This document shows, in pieces, positions 32,701-44,784 of a stretch of 64,000 nt of DNA; position 1 is the first letter of the stretch, and each line of letters opens with the position of its first letter. This DNA comes from Silene latifolia. Taxonomy: Eukaryota; Streptophyta; Magnoliopsida; Caryophyllales; Caryophyllaceae. A model generated the notes under the pieces. That model was not told the DNA's origin. It ran no database searches and saw only the letters and a list, made by a program, of their open reading frames with translations. Made by a program: the position numbers and the translations under genes. The stretch is taken from the NCBI RefSeq assembly GCF_048544455.1, contig NC_133536.1, positions 196,729,325 through 196,793,324 on the forward strand, written 5' to 3'.

Positions 32701-32872
32701 TGTTTATTAGGACAATTCCTTTCAGTTGGTTTTGTTATGTAATCACTTAAACTTATTTAATAAAGTATGTTTCTTCATTGTCTTATGATTATCATGCCTC
32801 GGGTAACCGAGATGGTAGCATCCTTATACCTGAGTGGTCCTGGTAAGGCACTTGGAGTATGGGGGTGTTACA
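29708..32872 (+). mobile_element. recombinant non-autonomous gypsy-type element nested in copia
   Basis: Target duplications CCCTG (29703-29707, 32873-32877) and TGTAAC...GTTACA ends define it. It starts with TGTAACATTCCGTTTG. The same 47-bp start recurs at 31285, just after a CTTCGAGGACGAAGTT...AAGGGTGG tract. A third start, TGTAATACTCCG, comes at 31557 after another ACGAAGTTC...AAGGAGGG tract. Such tracts precede the 3' LTR in Tekay/Del-like chromoviruses. The block 31557-32872 then looks like one whole LTR of about 1.3 kb. There is no gag or pol coding. It appears to be built of several LTR and 3' internal segments joined by recombination. Confidence 0.7.
31588..31738. repeat. cluster of ACTCGATCGAGT palindromes
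   Basis: The perfect 12-bp palindrome ACTCGATCGAGT occurs four times (starting near 31661, 31682, 31702 and 31722). Two diverged copies precede it (near 31589 and 31608). The spacing is about 20 bp in the later part. It lies near the start of the nested element's last LTR. Confidence 0.85.
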
Positions 32873-35800
32873 CCCTGATATCAAAGTCCCTCCCTATCCA
32901 CGCACCCCCACCACCACTGCCCAAGCCAACCCCACCGTGCTCACTGCCCAAATACCCTCCCCGTGGCTTCTTGATAGCGGTGCCTCTCACCATGTTACAT
33001 CAGACCTCGATAACCTAGCCCTTCACCAACCCTATGATGGTACTGATGAAATTGTGATCGGCGATGGCTCCGGACTTCCAATTCTTAACACTGGTTCTAC
33101 CTCTTTCTCCTCTTTTCGACTCCTTAATGTTTTTCACGTTCCCTCTATGCATAAGAACATTATTTCCGTTTCCAAATTCTGTCACGAAAATAATGTCACT
33201 ATTGATTTTTGCTCCTCCTCTTTTGTTGTGAAGGGCCGTGAAACAGGAGCAGTGCGCTACACGGGACCAGCAAAGGACGGCGTCTACTACTGGCCATCGT
33301 CGTCTTCACCGCAAGCCCAAGCCACCACCCTTGTCTCGGCAGACCTACACCACCGATTTGGCCATCCCCATTTTTCAGTTTTAAAGAATATTGTTTCTAG
33401 TTTTGATTCAAAAACAATTATCGCTAATAACGATTGTCCGTCTTGTCATTTATATAAAAGTCATAAATTACCATTCGCGCAATCGTCCCTTAAATCCGAA
33501 TCACCACTTCAAATTATATTCAACGATTTATGGTCATCTCCGGTTCATTCAATTAACAATTACAAATACTACGTAATTTTCGTTGACCACTTTACAAAAT
33601 TTACTTGGCTCTTTCCCTTAAAGAAAAAATCCGACACTCATTCCACCTTTTTATCATTTAAATCCCTTGTCGAGAAACAATTTTCTCGCCCAATTTTAAC
33701 CTTTTACTCCGACAATGGTGGAGAGTTTGAGAAATTAAAACCCGACTTTGCCAAATCTGGAATTCAACATCTCACCTCTCCTCCTCATACACCGGAGCAC
33801 AATGGCTTTGCGGAACGACGACACCGGCACATTGTAGACACCGGCCTTGCTCTTCTCGCCCATGCGTCTATGCCCCTCTCATATTGGTCTTATGCGTTCC
33901 AAATAGTTACATATCTCATCAACCGAATGCCAACACCCACCCTCAAAAATGACTCCCCTTATTTTCGTTTATTTAAACAACACCCCAAATATCACAATTT
34001 CCATAATTTCAGATGCCAATGCTTTCCCTGGCTCCGTCCATACACTCATCACAAACTTGAAGCTCGGTTCATCGCCTGTGTCTTTATTGGTTACTCACCA
34101 TCTCAACACTCCTACTTATGCCTCGACCATTCCACAAACCGTGTCTATAGTTCACGACATGTCCGCTTTGTAGACACCACCTATCCCTTTGCCTCTGCCC
34201 CACCACCTCCTACGCCCTTACCTACCTCCGCTGAATGGTGTAGCATCTCCATCCCCACCCTGTCCCCTGCTACACCTCAACCCGCTGTCAACAACCCGAC
34301 ACCCGAACCTAATGCTCCTGCTTCCCCTACCCTCTCTTCCCCTGCCACTCCCGTGTCCTCCCCTACTTCGTCTCCATCACCTCCCCCGCCTCCACCACCA
34401 CCACATCACTCCCATGGAACCCGAGCCTCTCACAATATTTTTAAACCTATAGACAAACTCAACCTCAACGCTGAACTCCGCTGCCCTGAACCCACCACCG
34501 CCAAACAGGCCCTCCTTGACCCGACATGGAGATCCGCCATGGAAGCCCAATACCAGGCCCTTCAAAAGAACCAAACATGGGAACTTGTTCCCTCCTCTCC
34601 ATCCCAAAACATCGTTGGTTGTAAATGGCTCTTTCGAACCAAATACAATCCCGATGGCTCCATTAACAAACATAAAGCTCGCCTTGTCGCTAAAGGGTTT
34701 CACCAAAGACCCGGCCTCGACTACTCGGAAACCTTTAGCCCCGTAATTAAGCATGTCACGGTCCGTCTACTGCTTAGTCTTGCCGTTACCAATGGTTGGT
34801 CGCTCCGTCAACTAGACATCAACGATGCTTTCCTTCAAGGCACATTAACTGATGTTGTCTATATGGCTGAGCCGCAAGGTTTCGTTGATCCCGACAAACC
34901 AACTCACGTTTGCAAACTGCGTAAGGCTCTCTACGGATTGAAGCAGGCCCCACGGGCCTGGTACACTGAACTCCGCACCTATCTCCTTGGCGCTGGTTTC
35001 ACAAATTCTATTTGTGACACCTCCCTGTTTATTCGACATGGCACTAACCCATTATTTATTCTCGTGTATGTTGATGATATAATTGTTACAGGTTCTTGTC
35101 CGTCTCAAGTAACTGCCTTCATTGCTGCCCTTTCGGCCAAATTCTCACTCAAGGATCTTAGCCCTCTCAACTACTTCCTCGGTGTTGAAGTGCAAACTTG
35201 CTCCCACGGTCTGTTCCTAAATAAACAAAAATATACACTTGATCTCCTTACCCGTGCCAGTATGCTTGACGCCAAGGCTGCCACAACACCTATGGATGCA
35301 TCTCTCACTCTTAGCCTTCTTGACGGCCCAAAGTTTGACGATCCCACCAAGTTCCGCACCCTGGTTGGCGGCCTTCAATACCTGTCCCTCACCAGACCGG
35401 ACATAGCATACGCCGTCAATAAGCTATCCCAGTTTATGCATGCTCCTACGGTGCCCCACTGGAATGCCCTGAAGAGACTATTACGCTATCTTGCTGGTAC
35501 AACGTCACATGGCATCACGATTTTCCGTCACTCACCACTCAGCCTCCACGCTTATTCCGACTCTAATTGGGGAGGTAATCCTAATGATCTTACCTCCACC
35601 GCTGCTTATGTTGTCTATCTAGGTCGAAACATCATCTCATGGAGTTCGAAAAAGCAACGAACCGTTGCTCGCTCCTCCACCGAGGCTGAGTACCGCTCCG
35701 TTGCAAATGCAGCTGCCGAGCTTGTTTGGCTCTCCAACTTGTTCTCTGAACTTCGAGTCAAAATTCCTGCTTTACCTACTGTCCACTGCGATAACCTTGG

Positions 35801-36056
35801 CGCAACGAGCTTAAGTGCCAATCCCGTGTTCCACAGTCGTATGAAGCATCTTGCCCTTGATTATCACTTTGTCCGCGAAAAGGTTCAAGGTGGTACCTTA
35901 CGTGTTGTCCCTATTGCCAATGATGATCAACTTGCCGATGCTCTTACCAAACCCCTTCATCGTCCGCGTTTCAATATGCTTATGTCCAAGATCGGACTTA
36001 CCCCAAGGCCGTCCATCTTGCGGGGGGATGTTGAGAAGCCACTTAAGAATAATTAG
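32873..36056 (+). pseudogene. copia pol: protease, integrase, reverse transcriptase, RNase H
   Basis: The frame is open from the right side of the nested insertion to the stop at 36056. Domains in order: aspartic protease LLDSGASHHVTSDL; GAG-preintegrase HHCC zinc finger (HRFGHPHF ... CPSCHLYKSHK); integrase DDE residues in LQIIFNDLW, FYSDNGGEFE and PEHNGFAERR; reverse transcriptase from VGCKWLFRTKYNPDG with LDINDAFLQG and catalytic YVDDI; RNase H with AYSDSNWGG and STEAEYRSVA. No internal stop is seen. Only the separation from gag and its promoter by the nested element makes it a broken gene. A protein could in principle arise in trans if the segment were transcribed. Confidence 0.9.
36017..36028 (+). 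promoter_or_regulatory. polypurine tract of the copia element
   Basis: A TTGCGGGGGGA purine run sits immediately before the 3' LTR, the expected plus-strand primer. Confidence 0.8.
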
Positions 36057-36235
36057 GCAACTAATTATTCTCCTATATTTTTGCTAACAAGATTATTGAG
36101 TGTATATATTTAGCTTTATTCTCTCCCTAATTGTAGAGATAGCTTACCCCTTTCACACCCTAGTTGTATTATATATAGCATTGTAATTGCTAATTGTAAA
36201 CTATCTAATTCATTAATAAAATCACATTTCCTATA
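36029..36235 (+). repeat. 3' LTR of the copia element
   Basis: A 207-bp copy of 28542-28748 with the same TGTTGAGAAG start and CCTATA end, followed by the GTTAC target duplication. No mismatch was noticed. Confidence 0.92.
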
Positions 36236-36240
36236 GTTAC

Positions 36241-37106
36241 CACTATCTCACTTGAGTACGTCGACCTCATGCTTCTTTCCAGTCAATTCAAGTATCAACC
36301 ATGGTTGCATGTACATCGTTGCCTTTCGAGTTCGGACTTTATAAAGGTAATCACGGCGAACTCAGGTGGGTAGACAAGACAATCGCTAACATAATCAAAT
36401 CATTTCTAACTAAACTAATTGGGAGTGTTTCTACATATTTCAACTTATTTCTTCTGTTTAAAATCGCAGGTCTACCTCATAGTGCAACAACTTTAAAGTT
36501 GCATGTGGTATGTTTTCTTCCTATGTATAACAATTTATTATACCATAGTTTATATAATTAAGGCAATCACTAATTTAATTCACTATGCTAATTCTTACTC
36601 CTATGCATGCGGTATGTTTGTCAAATGTTACCCAGTTGAATTTGCTTTGGTTTATTTTTGCAGGAAACAAGGACATAAGTTATAAAATTCAATAATTATA
36701 CTCTACTTCTCCGTGCGCACTTATTAGTGGTTTATGCTTTATTTTGTAAGAGTTGTGTACATGTATAACCATAATAATTGTCCAAGCATTTGGTAAGTGA
36801 TGAGGGTGTTAAGTATCGTTAAAGGATAATTTGGTTTGGAAAAAAAAAAAAAACTTAGGTTGTTTTAAAGTGGGTACATTTTAAAACCCTTTCAGATTTC
36901 TTATTTGATCTTTATATTTGAGTGTTAAATTTTATTTCCAAAATTTAGTGGTTGAGAAACAAGCTTCCACTTAATTGTTTCTACCTCAACGATCAACATC
37001 GGCCGTTGAAAGCTGGCTGAATTGGTGCCCAAATTAATTACGCATGGATGCCATTAGTTTATCTATCGAACCATCTATCATAATTTTTGGTTAAATAAGC
37101 ACCTAA
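36241..37106. other. intergenic stretch, no gene recognised
   Basis: AT-rich sequence with short reading frames (for example 36301-36561) that show no family features. A run of A at 36840 is a simple tract. Confidence 0.4.
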
Positions 37107-37449
37107 GAGCAAGTCCAATGGCAAGCTATAACTTTCTAGCTTGCCAATTCCATATGATATTCTAAGCTTCGACATTTTTAAGCTACTAAATCATTCCAAT
37201 GGTAAGCTATAACTTTCTAGCTTTGATTTTGGCAAATAAATCAAAAATTAAGAATAAATGAAACTTAAATTTATTTAGTTAATTTTCTATTGATTGATTT
37301 GTAAAAGTGGGGTCATTTAAGAACTAAACGTTAATTAAGCTTTGCTTGAGCCAAGCCAAGCTACATGGCCATCTCCAATGGTGTAGCAACTAGCTTGCAA
37401 ATTTAAGAAATTGCAAGCAAGTCCCTAAGCTACACCACTGAACTTGCTC
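37107..37449. mobile_element. PIF/Harbinger-like MITE with TAA target duplication
   Basis: The left end GAGCAAGTCCAATGG and the inverse right end CCACTGAACTTGCTC are terminal inverted repeats with few mismatches, flanked by TAA on both sides (37104-37106, 37450-37452). It is 343 bp. Internally the phrase AAGCTATAACTTTCTAGCTT is repeated. Confidence 0.8.
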
Positions 37450-37791
37450 TAATAAAGAATTGGCTCATCTTAACACGTTTTGTAACCATAATTTTCAATC
37501 TATAGAATTGGAAGTTCCAAGCACAATGGTCGACAAGGATAGCGGCATTGCCCCGTTAAACCTTGCCATTTTCTGAGCAAGTCGAATCGGTAAAGGAAAA
37601 AAAAAGAGTTGAGTTTAATGGCAAGAAAATCCTTCAAAGGAAGGAGTGTCACTGTGTTCAGCAACTCGAAAGTTGTTGACTTGCTTACCCATCAAGGGTA
37701 CATCGAAGGGAAACAAGAGTACATCTAAGGGAAACCTGCAATTCAGCAAAGGGAGTATCTACTCCTTTGTCAATGTCGACCTGTTAAATTT

Positions 37792-38606
37792 TTTTGGACA
37801 AAGGGAACAAATTTAATTAAAAGAAAAGGAATTTAGATTACATCACGGGGGCGGGTCGGGGGAGAGTGGCACACAAGCCAAAACAGAGTCCGAAGTACAA
37901 AGTTCAACAACAAAAGGAGGGGGTAATCCCACTCAAAACAGCCTAAAGAAGAACTGGTGTCACAAATGGAATGGTGGGCAATGGCATCTGCAACACGGTT
38001 GGCCGTTCTCTTCTCAAAAACAAGCTTCAAATGGGGGGAGTCCTGCAAGAGGTCCCTACACTCAAGAATAACGTTAGTACACGGTCCACAAGGGGCGGAG
38101 GGGCGTAAAATAGAAGTCACCGCATCAAGACAATCAGAAGCAATCAGAACATTATTCACATGGACTCTAGAGCAAAGGATCCCATCACGAATGGCGAGGA
38201 CTTCACTAAGGAAAGGGTTAGGGACAAGGAGGCGGGTGGACCAACCTAACACCCAGGAACCAGTACAGTCTCTAATAACACACCCCAGGCTAGCAAAGGA
38301 AGAGGAGGGGGAAAAGGCCGCATCAACGTTGGCTTTAAGCCAACCAAGCGACGGAAGGGCCCAGCTCAAAGGGTAGCTAAAGGCATCATTGGGGGTGGTA
38401 ATCACAAGGGGGCAGTGCGGGTGTGATCAGAGGCACGGATCCAAGCAGAGGTCTGGGAGGTGACGGAAGCACAAAAGGAGGAAGGGGGAGAGTGTTAGGT
38501 GTGGAGAAGGTTAGATCACAACGTCTAAGCCAAAGACGCCAAAGAAGGAAGGTGAAGAGAGTATTCCAGGTAGAGGAGCGAGAAGTGCAGTTGTCAAGGA
38601 GCCACG
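37792..38606 (-). mobile_element. 5'-truncated LINE carrying an RNase H domain
   Basis: Direct repeats GTTAAATTT (37783-37791 and 38607-38615) flank it. A T-run follows the left repeat (A tail on the minus strand). The minus-strand frame (38405-37833, 190 codons, open further upstream in other frames) has an RVT_3-type RNase H pattern: LGWLKANVDAAF, LGCVIRDCTGSWVLGWS, FLSEVLAIRDGI, VLIASDCLDAV and KRTANRVADAIAHHS. Upstream, near 38600-38520, a minus-strand phrase FTFLLWRLWLRRCDL fits the zinc-binding region. The endonuclease and reverse transcriptase are missing. Confidence 0.8.
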
Positions 38607-38667
38607 GTTAAATTTCTGGTATGAGACATACGAATTTACGAAAACAATTAAGTAATTTGGTTGTATA

Positions 38668-41036
38668 TGTAGATACCTCATATCTGCACCTCCCGCAAAC
38701 CACCCGGTGATGATTGGGTCGCATGTTTGGTACACGGAACGATTTATGACAGTTCGTAAGTTTATCGTCAAGTGATAGCTCAAACACTTGTGTCAACCCC
38801 TCGGTCGTCATCTACGCGCCATTACGGTCGTTTTGGCAGTAATTAGAGTACATTTGGAGTCCGGGTAAAAAACCGTCTTCATTTTCTAATAACCGTTTAA
38901 AATGCCGAGTCAGAATATTCTGGAATGTTCCGGATATTTCTATTCCATATTTTCAATCTTTTAATCTTTTGGTAAATTATATCCCGAAATTATTTTATAA
39001 ATAATAAGGAAATCAAGATCAAACCGCAATTCCATAATAGAAACGCGGAAATCTTTCATACGCAAGAGGAAACCCTTGGGGAAAAGACGCAGCAGGTGTT
39101 GCGCCTCTTCCAAGAGACGCAGTGGCTGCTGCGCCTCTTCCCCAACTCCTTTCTGCGTATTTTCAAATCTTTTCGAGATTTACTTCCAAAGTTTCTCCGA
39201 AACCCTAATTCCTTCGTGTGATTAGTATAAATAGGGACCTTCGTTTCTCATATTTCTCACGTGAGTGTCCGCCCTTCTCTTCTCCCTTTGCATTCTATAC
39301 CACGCTCTTGTTTTTTGGCGTCTACGTGCTTTAACTTTCGACCACGTAAGCTCGGATCCTTTTGAGTACCAGCCTCGTTTTGCATGACCGACCAATTTGA
39401 CCAACTCCACATCAATCAACTTAATCAATTCTGTTTAATTTCCTCTTAGAGGGCACTTTCGTCGTACATTCGAGTCGAGCATCACTAAACGTTAACTTAG
39501 TTAATCTCGTTTCATCAAACATGTAAGTCTGAGGGTGTAAATCCCATCTTTTATTATTGTTCTTTATTTTTGTAATCATTATTGTAAGGTTTACGTCGAA
39601 AATATATTCAAAACCGATTTATAAAACCTTTTTTCAAACCCTTTTTACGGATTAACGGAGATGATGTCGTGAAGGAACGCAAAGAATCGCTGCGCCTCTT
39701 GAAGGGACGCAAGACTGCCGCGCTCTTCCCCGAGGCCGCCGCAGCTCTCGCTTTCCTTCTTCTTCCTTCATCTTTTGTTAATTTCGTCCTTATTTGTTCA
39801 TATTTTGACATAATAATTTTGACATATAAATCATTAATAATTTATCATCATTAGAATTCCCGACTTAAATCCCTTATAATTCATATTTGCGGGTTTTCGT
39901 CATTAAAATCAATTCGGGTTTTAGAGGTTCGATTCATCAATATTGAGTCTCTAAGATCCATCTTTGGTATATTTTCATCTGTTCATTATCATTATCATCA
40001 TTAGTTTGTCATTAATAAACCTAATAACCTAATTAATTTATTTTTGTTAATTTGATTCATATTTAACTTTGACATTAATCTTGTAATTAATTTGTTCTAA
40101 TTATTTAAGTCCATGTTTTATCGTTTTTATGAACTATTCACATGTAAATAATATATTAAACAACTTTCATCCGAGTCAAACATTATTAATCAATCTTTAA
40201 ATTACCAATGAATATTAACGATATGCAATTCCGGCTTCACAGCCAGAATTCACCTCAGGAACAGACGCAATGAGCACTGCGCCTCTTCCAAGAGACGCAG
40301 CAGTGTTGCGCCTGTTCCGGGTTGAATTCTGCCTCTGAACTTCCGTTGTTGCTTTGACCAAATTATTAGTTTACGTATTAATTAACTGTTAATCGTATTA
40401 TCACCTAATAATTTGTTCGTTTATTTATTTTCCCTTTCTTTTCTAAAAATCATCCGTTTTAAGTGTATTTTCGACGTAAATCCATCATTCAAACCATTGT
40501 AATTATTGTAATTTTCTTTATTGTATTTTTATTGTATTTCTTTATTATTGTTTGTAATTTTGTATGCTCTCACATGCAATTAACCTAATTTCTACCTCGA
40601 CATTAATGCATGTTAAATTACGTGTTTACCGACTTAGTCTAAATTCACATGCTAGGATTAATCTAATGGATGTTGCATAGCATGCATATAACCTTCAACA
40701 TATCGAGTATAGACGATTTTCCCTAATCATTAGTAGAGGCCGCTATCGAGGCGGGCGGGATTAGGTGTTCGATCAAAAGAGCTTCCTAATACGTACCCTC
40801 ACCCCTTACTCCAGATCTCTGTGAACATCCGTGTTCATTGGCATCTACGAGAGTCATTCTAGACATAGAATGCTAAGGGTAACGAGTTCTTGGTGTTCAT
40901 GTCACTACTTTGTGTCTTGACATGGCACGAGGTATTCGAACGGTTTCCAATTTTTCACAATAAATTGGTGGCGACTCCACAAATGCAAAGCTTGCTCGCT
41001 TTTCTCCCGAGCGACCCCCGTGGGCCCGCGTCCACA
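38668..41036 (+). repeat. 5' LTR of the Tat-type element
   Basis: 2369 bp, from TGTAGATACCTCA to GGGCCCGCGTCCACA. It matches 56148-63194 once the insertions there are removed, with scattered differences of a few percent by eye. It holds three copies of a GACGCAG...GCGCCTC hairpin module (near 39085, 39680 and 40265). A TATAAATA box lies at 39226, so U3 would be the first 0.6 kb. Confidence 0.92.
39226..39233 (+). promoter_or_regulatory. TATA box of the Tat-type 5' LTR
   Basis: TATAAATA followed by GGGACC, about 560 bp into the LTR. The same sequence is conserved in the 3' LTR at 57268-57275. The start of transcription would be expected about 30 bp downstream. Confidence 0.65.
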
Positions 41037-41039
41037 GTT

Positions 41040-41057
41040 TGGCGACTCCGCTGGGGA
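41040..41057 (+). promoter_or_regulatory. primer-binding site, probably tRNA-Arg
   Basis: TGGCGACTCCGCTGGGGA begins 3 bp after the LTR. This motif is the common primer site of Ogre/Tat elements, usually assigned to tRNA-Arg. Confidence 0.75.
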
Positions 41058-41827
41058 TTAATACACTTACGTGTAGCCAAGGGTGAAACTTGAACAAGGT
41101 TAGGGAATAGTTTGTACGAGACAGTTGTTGGTTTTCATAACTCGGTCTTCCTAGAATGTTTATTCGGCCTTCCTAAGGCCCAACCCAACCCATTCGACCA
41201 ATCGCCCCGTCTAGACGGTCCAAATTCTTTTTTGGGCCTAAGGATGGATAGCGAGACGTCAATCATACCATGATGCTTACTCCTGTTCGTATCAAGGGCT
41301 TTCACTACTCAAGGAAATGGACTAGGAATCGGCCTTACTTTTGTTTGGTATGAGCCTCTCCACAGACCCCGGGTTTGATTGTTCGGTATGGCAACCCACC
41401 TTTTACACCAAAACCCTTTTAAATGCACTCAGCATCCCGTTATAATGCATGTATAAATGCTTGTATTATATGTAATCACCATTTTCTAAACAAAACCATG
41501 ACGAATTTTGCAAAATTAAAACCTCTTTTAAAATGTAAATTTTCAAAAAATAGGCCAAATTTAGCGCAAAACGCGTCGAAACTCTGTCCAATTGTCGAGT
41601 CAAAATTCGAGCCTCAAAAGCCCATTTCAAAACCTCACTTCGAGTCCACTCCTACAACTACACTATAGTTTAATAGGACCAATATTTCAAAGCTTTGTCA
41701 TTTCCAAACCTCACTTAACACAAGTGGCACACTCCCACCTCACAAGTCGAGTCTTTTCTTTAAGTAAGTGTGCTAGAATGGTCGATCGTGTTTTGATTCG
41801 TCGTCGATCTCTTGTCCAGTTTCCAAG
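41058..41827 (+). other. untranslated leader of the Tat-type element
   Basis: About 770 bp between primer site and gag without a credible gene. Short open frames exist but have no domain features. Confidence 0.55.
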
Positions 41828-43545
41828 ATGCCTGACACTAGCACCACAAGCAACAGTCAACCCCGGAATGGTAATGATCAAATCTTAGCCGCGCTCGCTC
41901 GTATCCAAACTAGCCAAGACCAAGTGTATGATCGCTTCAACACAATCGAGGGCCGAATTGTTGCGGTAGAACTAGGTTGCCTCCTCTAGAAAGTGAAGTT
42001 CCTAATGATTTTGTGAATGATTTCGTGAATGAAAATCCTCCACCTTTTGTGGGAGCACAAGAAGTCAACCCTCCCGTAGGTCTGACTGAAGCTGAGAAAC
42101 ACCTCCAATACTTGGAGGAACAACTGATGTATCTCAAGGGGGATGATATCTATAGGGAAAACAATCGCAAGTATGAGGCCGTGAGTTCCAAATTACCAAC
42201 CAACTTTAACATGACGGATATCCCGAAATTCAAGGGGTATGAAAACCCTTTGAACCATATCCGAGCCTTCAAGGATTACATGTCTATCAAAGGCATTAAA
42301 CCCGAGATGTTCTTAAGGATCTTTCCTTCATCTCTTGACACCATCCCGAAACAATGGTTCTATTCACTAGAACACAAGAAGATTGCCACCTGGGACGATG
42401 CCGCAATCGAGTTTGCTAAACAATATGCGGATAATGTTGAGATCCAAGTCAATATGCGCACTTTAGGGGTTCTTATCCAAAATGATAAAGAAGGCTTCAC
42501 CGACTTCCTAAGTAGGTGGAGGAAGACTAGTACTCAACTTGTCGAACGTCCAGATGAAGCTACCCTCATGGAGAAGTTCGTGGACAACTTAAAGCCTATT
42601 TATGCAAGTCATTTGAGGTACCAAAACATTAAGACCTTCAAGGACTTAATTGTACTAGGAACAAGGATCGAAGATCACATCTGTAAAGGACTCTTGTCCA
42701 AAACGATAGGCCGTGGATATCAAGGCTCAACAAGTCATTCTTACGGCTCTACTAGCAAGACTGGTGAAGTTAACCTTCTCGAACCATCAAAGAAGAGTAC
42801 CCCACAAAGAAAGTTCACAAATATTGAGGATACATACTCCAATGCTCTAAAGATATTGATGAAACAGGGTAAGCTTCAACCCATAAGGCCTACACCTGAA
42901 CCAGAAATGAAATCCAAGTCCTGGGACGAGAATTTGTACTGCGAATATCATAGAGGTAAGGGACACGATACAGAAAAATGTTACAAGCTAAAACATGTAC
43001 TTCAAGACATGATTGAAGACGGTCGCCTACCAATACCATCTGGAGGTAAGCCTAACAATACTCAGAATCCTCTTGGAATTCTGATGATTACAAGTGAAGA
43101 ATCTACCTTAGATTGTTCTCACCTCATTTCTCCAGTCGAAGATGAGATCCATGCAATAGAAGAAGAAGGGAACTACTCCACCATTTCCCCTACTATCATC
43201 GACTTTATCGCATGGGCAAAATGCGTGAATAGGCAAGTCTCAGAATTAGAAAGTGTCATGGCAACCCTACGTGATCTAAATACAACACCCAAAGAACGTG
43301 CGCCACTAAGTCTCTCTCAAAATGCTACAATGCAAGAAGTAGTAGCCTTGGTTGATGAACTAATCGACCAAATTATCCAATTGGAGGCCGAAATCATAAG
43401 GTTGAGAGAGCTTGCTACTGTCAATGGAGTATGGGCCGACGATGATGAAGATGAATACCTCACCGAACACTACCTAGTCAAAGTCAATGAGGAAATAGTC
43501 CAAAACAGTGAGGACCAAGATGTAGACCACCTTACTCGTTCATGA
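41828..43545 (+). pseudogene. Tat-type gag
   Basis: An ATG at 41828 starts a short frame that ends in TAG near 41970. A frameshift then leads into an open frame to TGA at 43545. The core matches the retrotransposon gag domain (FKGYENPLNHIRAFKDYMS, IPKQWFYSLEHKKIATWDD, FTDFLSRWRKTSTQL). A zinc-finger-like motif, CEYHRGKGHDTEKCYKLK, lies near 42945-43000. A glutamate-rich tail follows. Gag would form the virus-like particle. The frameshift and terminal TGA separate it from pol. Confidence 0.85.
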
Positions 43546-44784
43546 CGTCCATATCAAAACGTTTCTCAAAATGGTCCCATAGCAAACGGCCCAATCGCCA
43601 ATACCAACGTTGTCACACCAAATGATAACGGAGATACCTCTACTGACCATTTGCTAAAGCAACTACAGAAGACAAAGGTTGATCTTTCAGTCTGGCAACT
43701 AGTTGCAAGCTCGTTCCCACATCGCCAAGCTTTACTGCAAGCTTTGGCGAAATTAAACGTGGCGCATAACTCCACACCCGACGACGTAGTCAACTTGGTC
43801 TTCCAAGATTCACCTAAGCTAAGTAACCCTGTTACTTTCTCGGATGAAGATTTGCTACCTTTTGGCGCTAGTCACAACTTGGCTCTATACATTACTGTCA
43901 TTTGCTTAAAGAAGAATGTGCCAATGACTTTGGTAGATGATGGCTCGGCGGTCAACGTCATGCCATTGAAAACGGCATACAAATTGGGCATGAAAGAGTC
44001 GGATTGGACCCCTACCAACCAAGGTGTTCGTGCATATGATGGTACACGACGGAAAGTGGTAGGACTAGTTAACCTTACCATAGCCACAGGGCCGATTGAA
44101 CGAAAGGTTAACTTCCAAATAGTGGACAACGAAGCATCCTTCAACATACTTCTGGGAAGACCTTGGATTCACGCTTCCAAAGCGGTAACATCAACCCTCC
44201 ACCAGAAAATTAAGATCCCACTAGATGGTAAAGTGGTGACGATCACTTCGTCACCCATCAAGGCAGTAATAGAAAAAAGCTCAAATAACCGAGTACTCGC
44301 AGATCCAGTATATGGACTTCGGGGCTTCCATAACATAAACGTCATAGAAAGCGAGTTGGTACCCTTATACTTCAATCCCCACTCCAATTTAGTGGTCAAC
44401 CACATGCTCAAATCTCAGGGATACTTACCGGGAATGCCTTTGAATCCTATCCGAAGAAATAACTTTGCACCTTACAAAGAAGGCAACTCACAAAGGATAC
44501 CACTCGGATTAGGGTACAAACCCACCAAGGAGGAAGCTCTAGAAATGCTCACTCAATTCCAAAACCGCAAGAAAGTGGGAATCCAAATGCGACCCTACCT
44601 CCCTACCCTAAATGGATACTTCGTTAGAGAGGGGAGTCAAGAACTCTTTCACGGGTTTCCCGAACCTTGGCACTATCTCGAAAGAAAATTAGCTGGAATC
44701 GAGATCTTTCACGATTGCTACTTCATTCCTCCAGAAACGATTCCTACCGTCAAGACTCGTCAAGCACCTTGCTTAGACGAATAA
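43546..44784 (+). pseudogene. Tat-type aspartic protease and linker region
   Basis: After the TGA the frame is open to TAA at 44784. The protease active site reads LVDDGSAVNVMP (near 43930) and a downstream flap-like phrase FNILLGRPWIH (near 44140) follows. The C-terminal part includes LGYKPTKEEALEM. The element would normally read through this region as one polyprotein. Confidence 0.8.

Larger units (their letters stand above)
28542..36235 (+). mobile_element. Ty1/copia retrotransposon (Ale/Retrofit-like), with nested insertion
   Basis: Flanking 5-bp duplications GTTAC (28537-28541, 36236-36240) define the ends. Two 207-bp LTRs bracket a primer-binding site, gag, protease-integrase-reverse transcriptase-RNase H in copia order, and a polypurine tract. 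The LTRs read as identical, so insertion was recent. A 3165-bp gypsy-type element (29708-32872) interrupts the polyprotein. Without it the copia element would be about 4.5 kb, normal for the Ale lineage. Lineage is inferred from the small size, short LTR and gag type. Confidence 0.93.

Noticed and set aside
37957..38376. Plus-strand frame of 139 codons
   Set aside because: It is the complement of the LINE RNase H region, which has the recognisable motifs.
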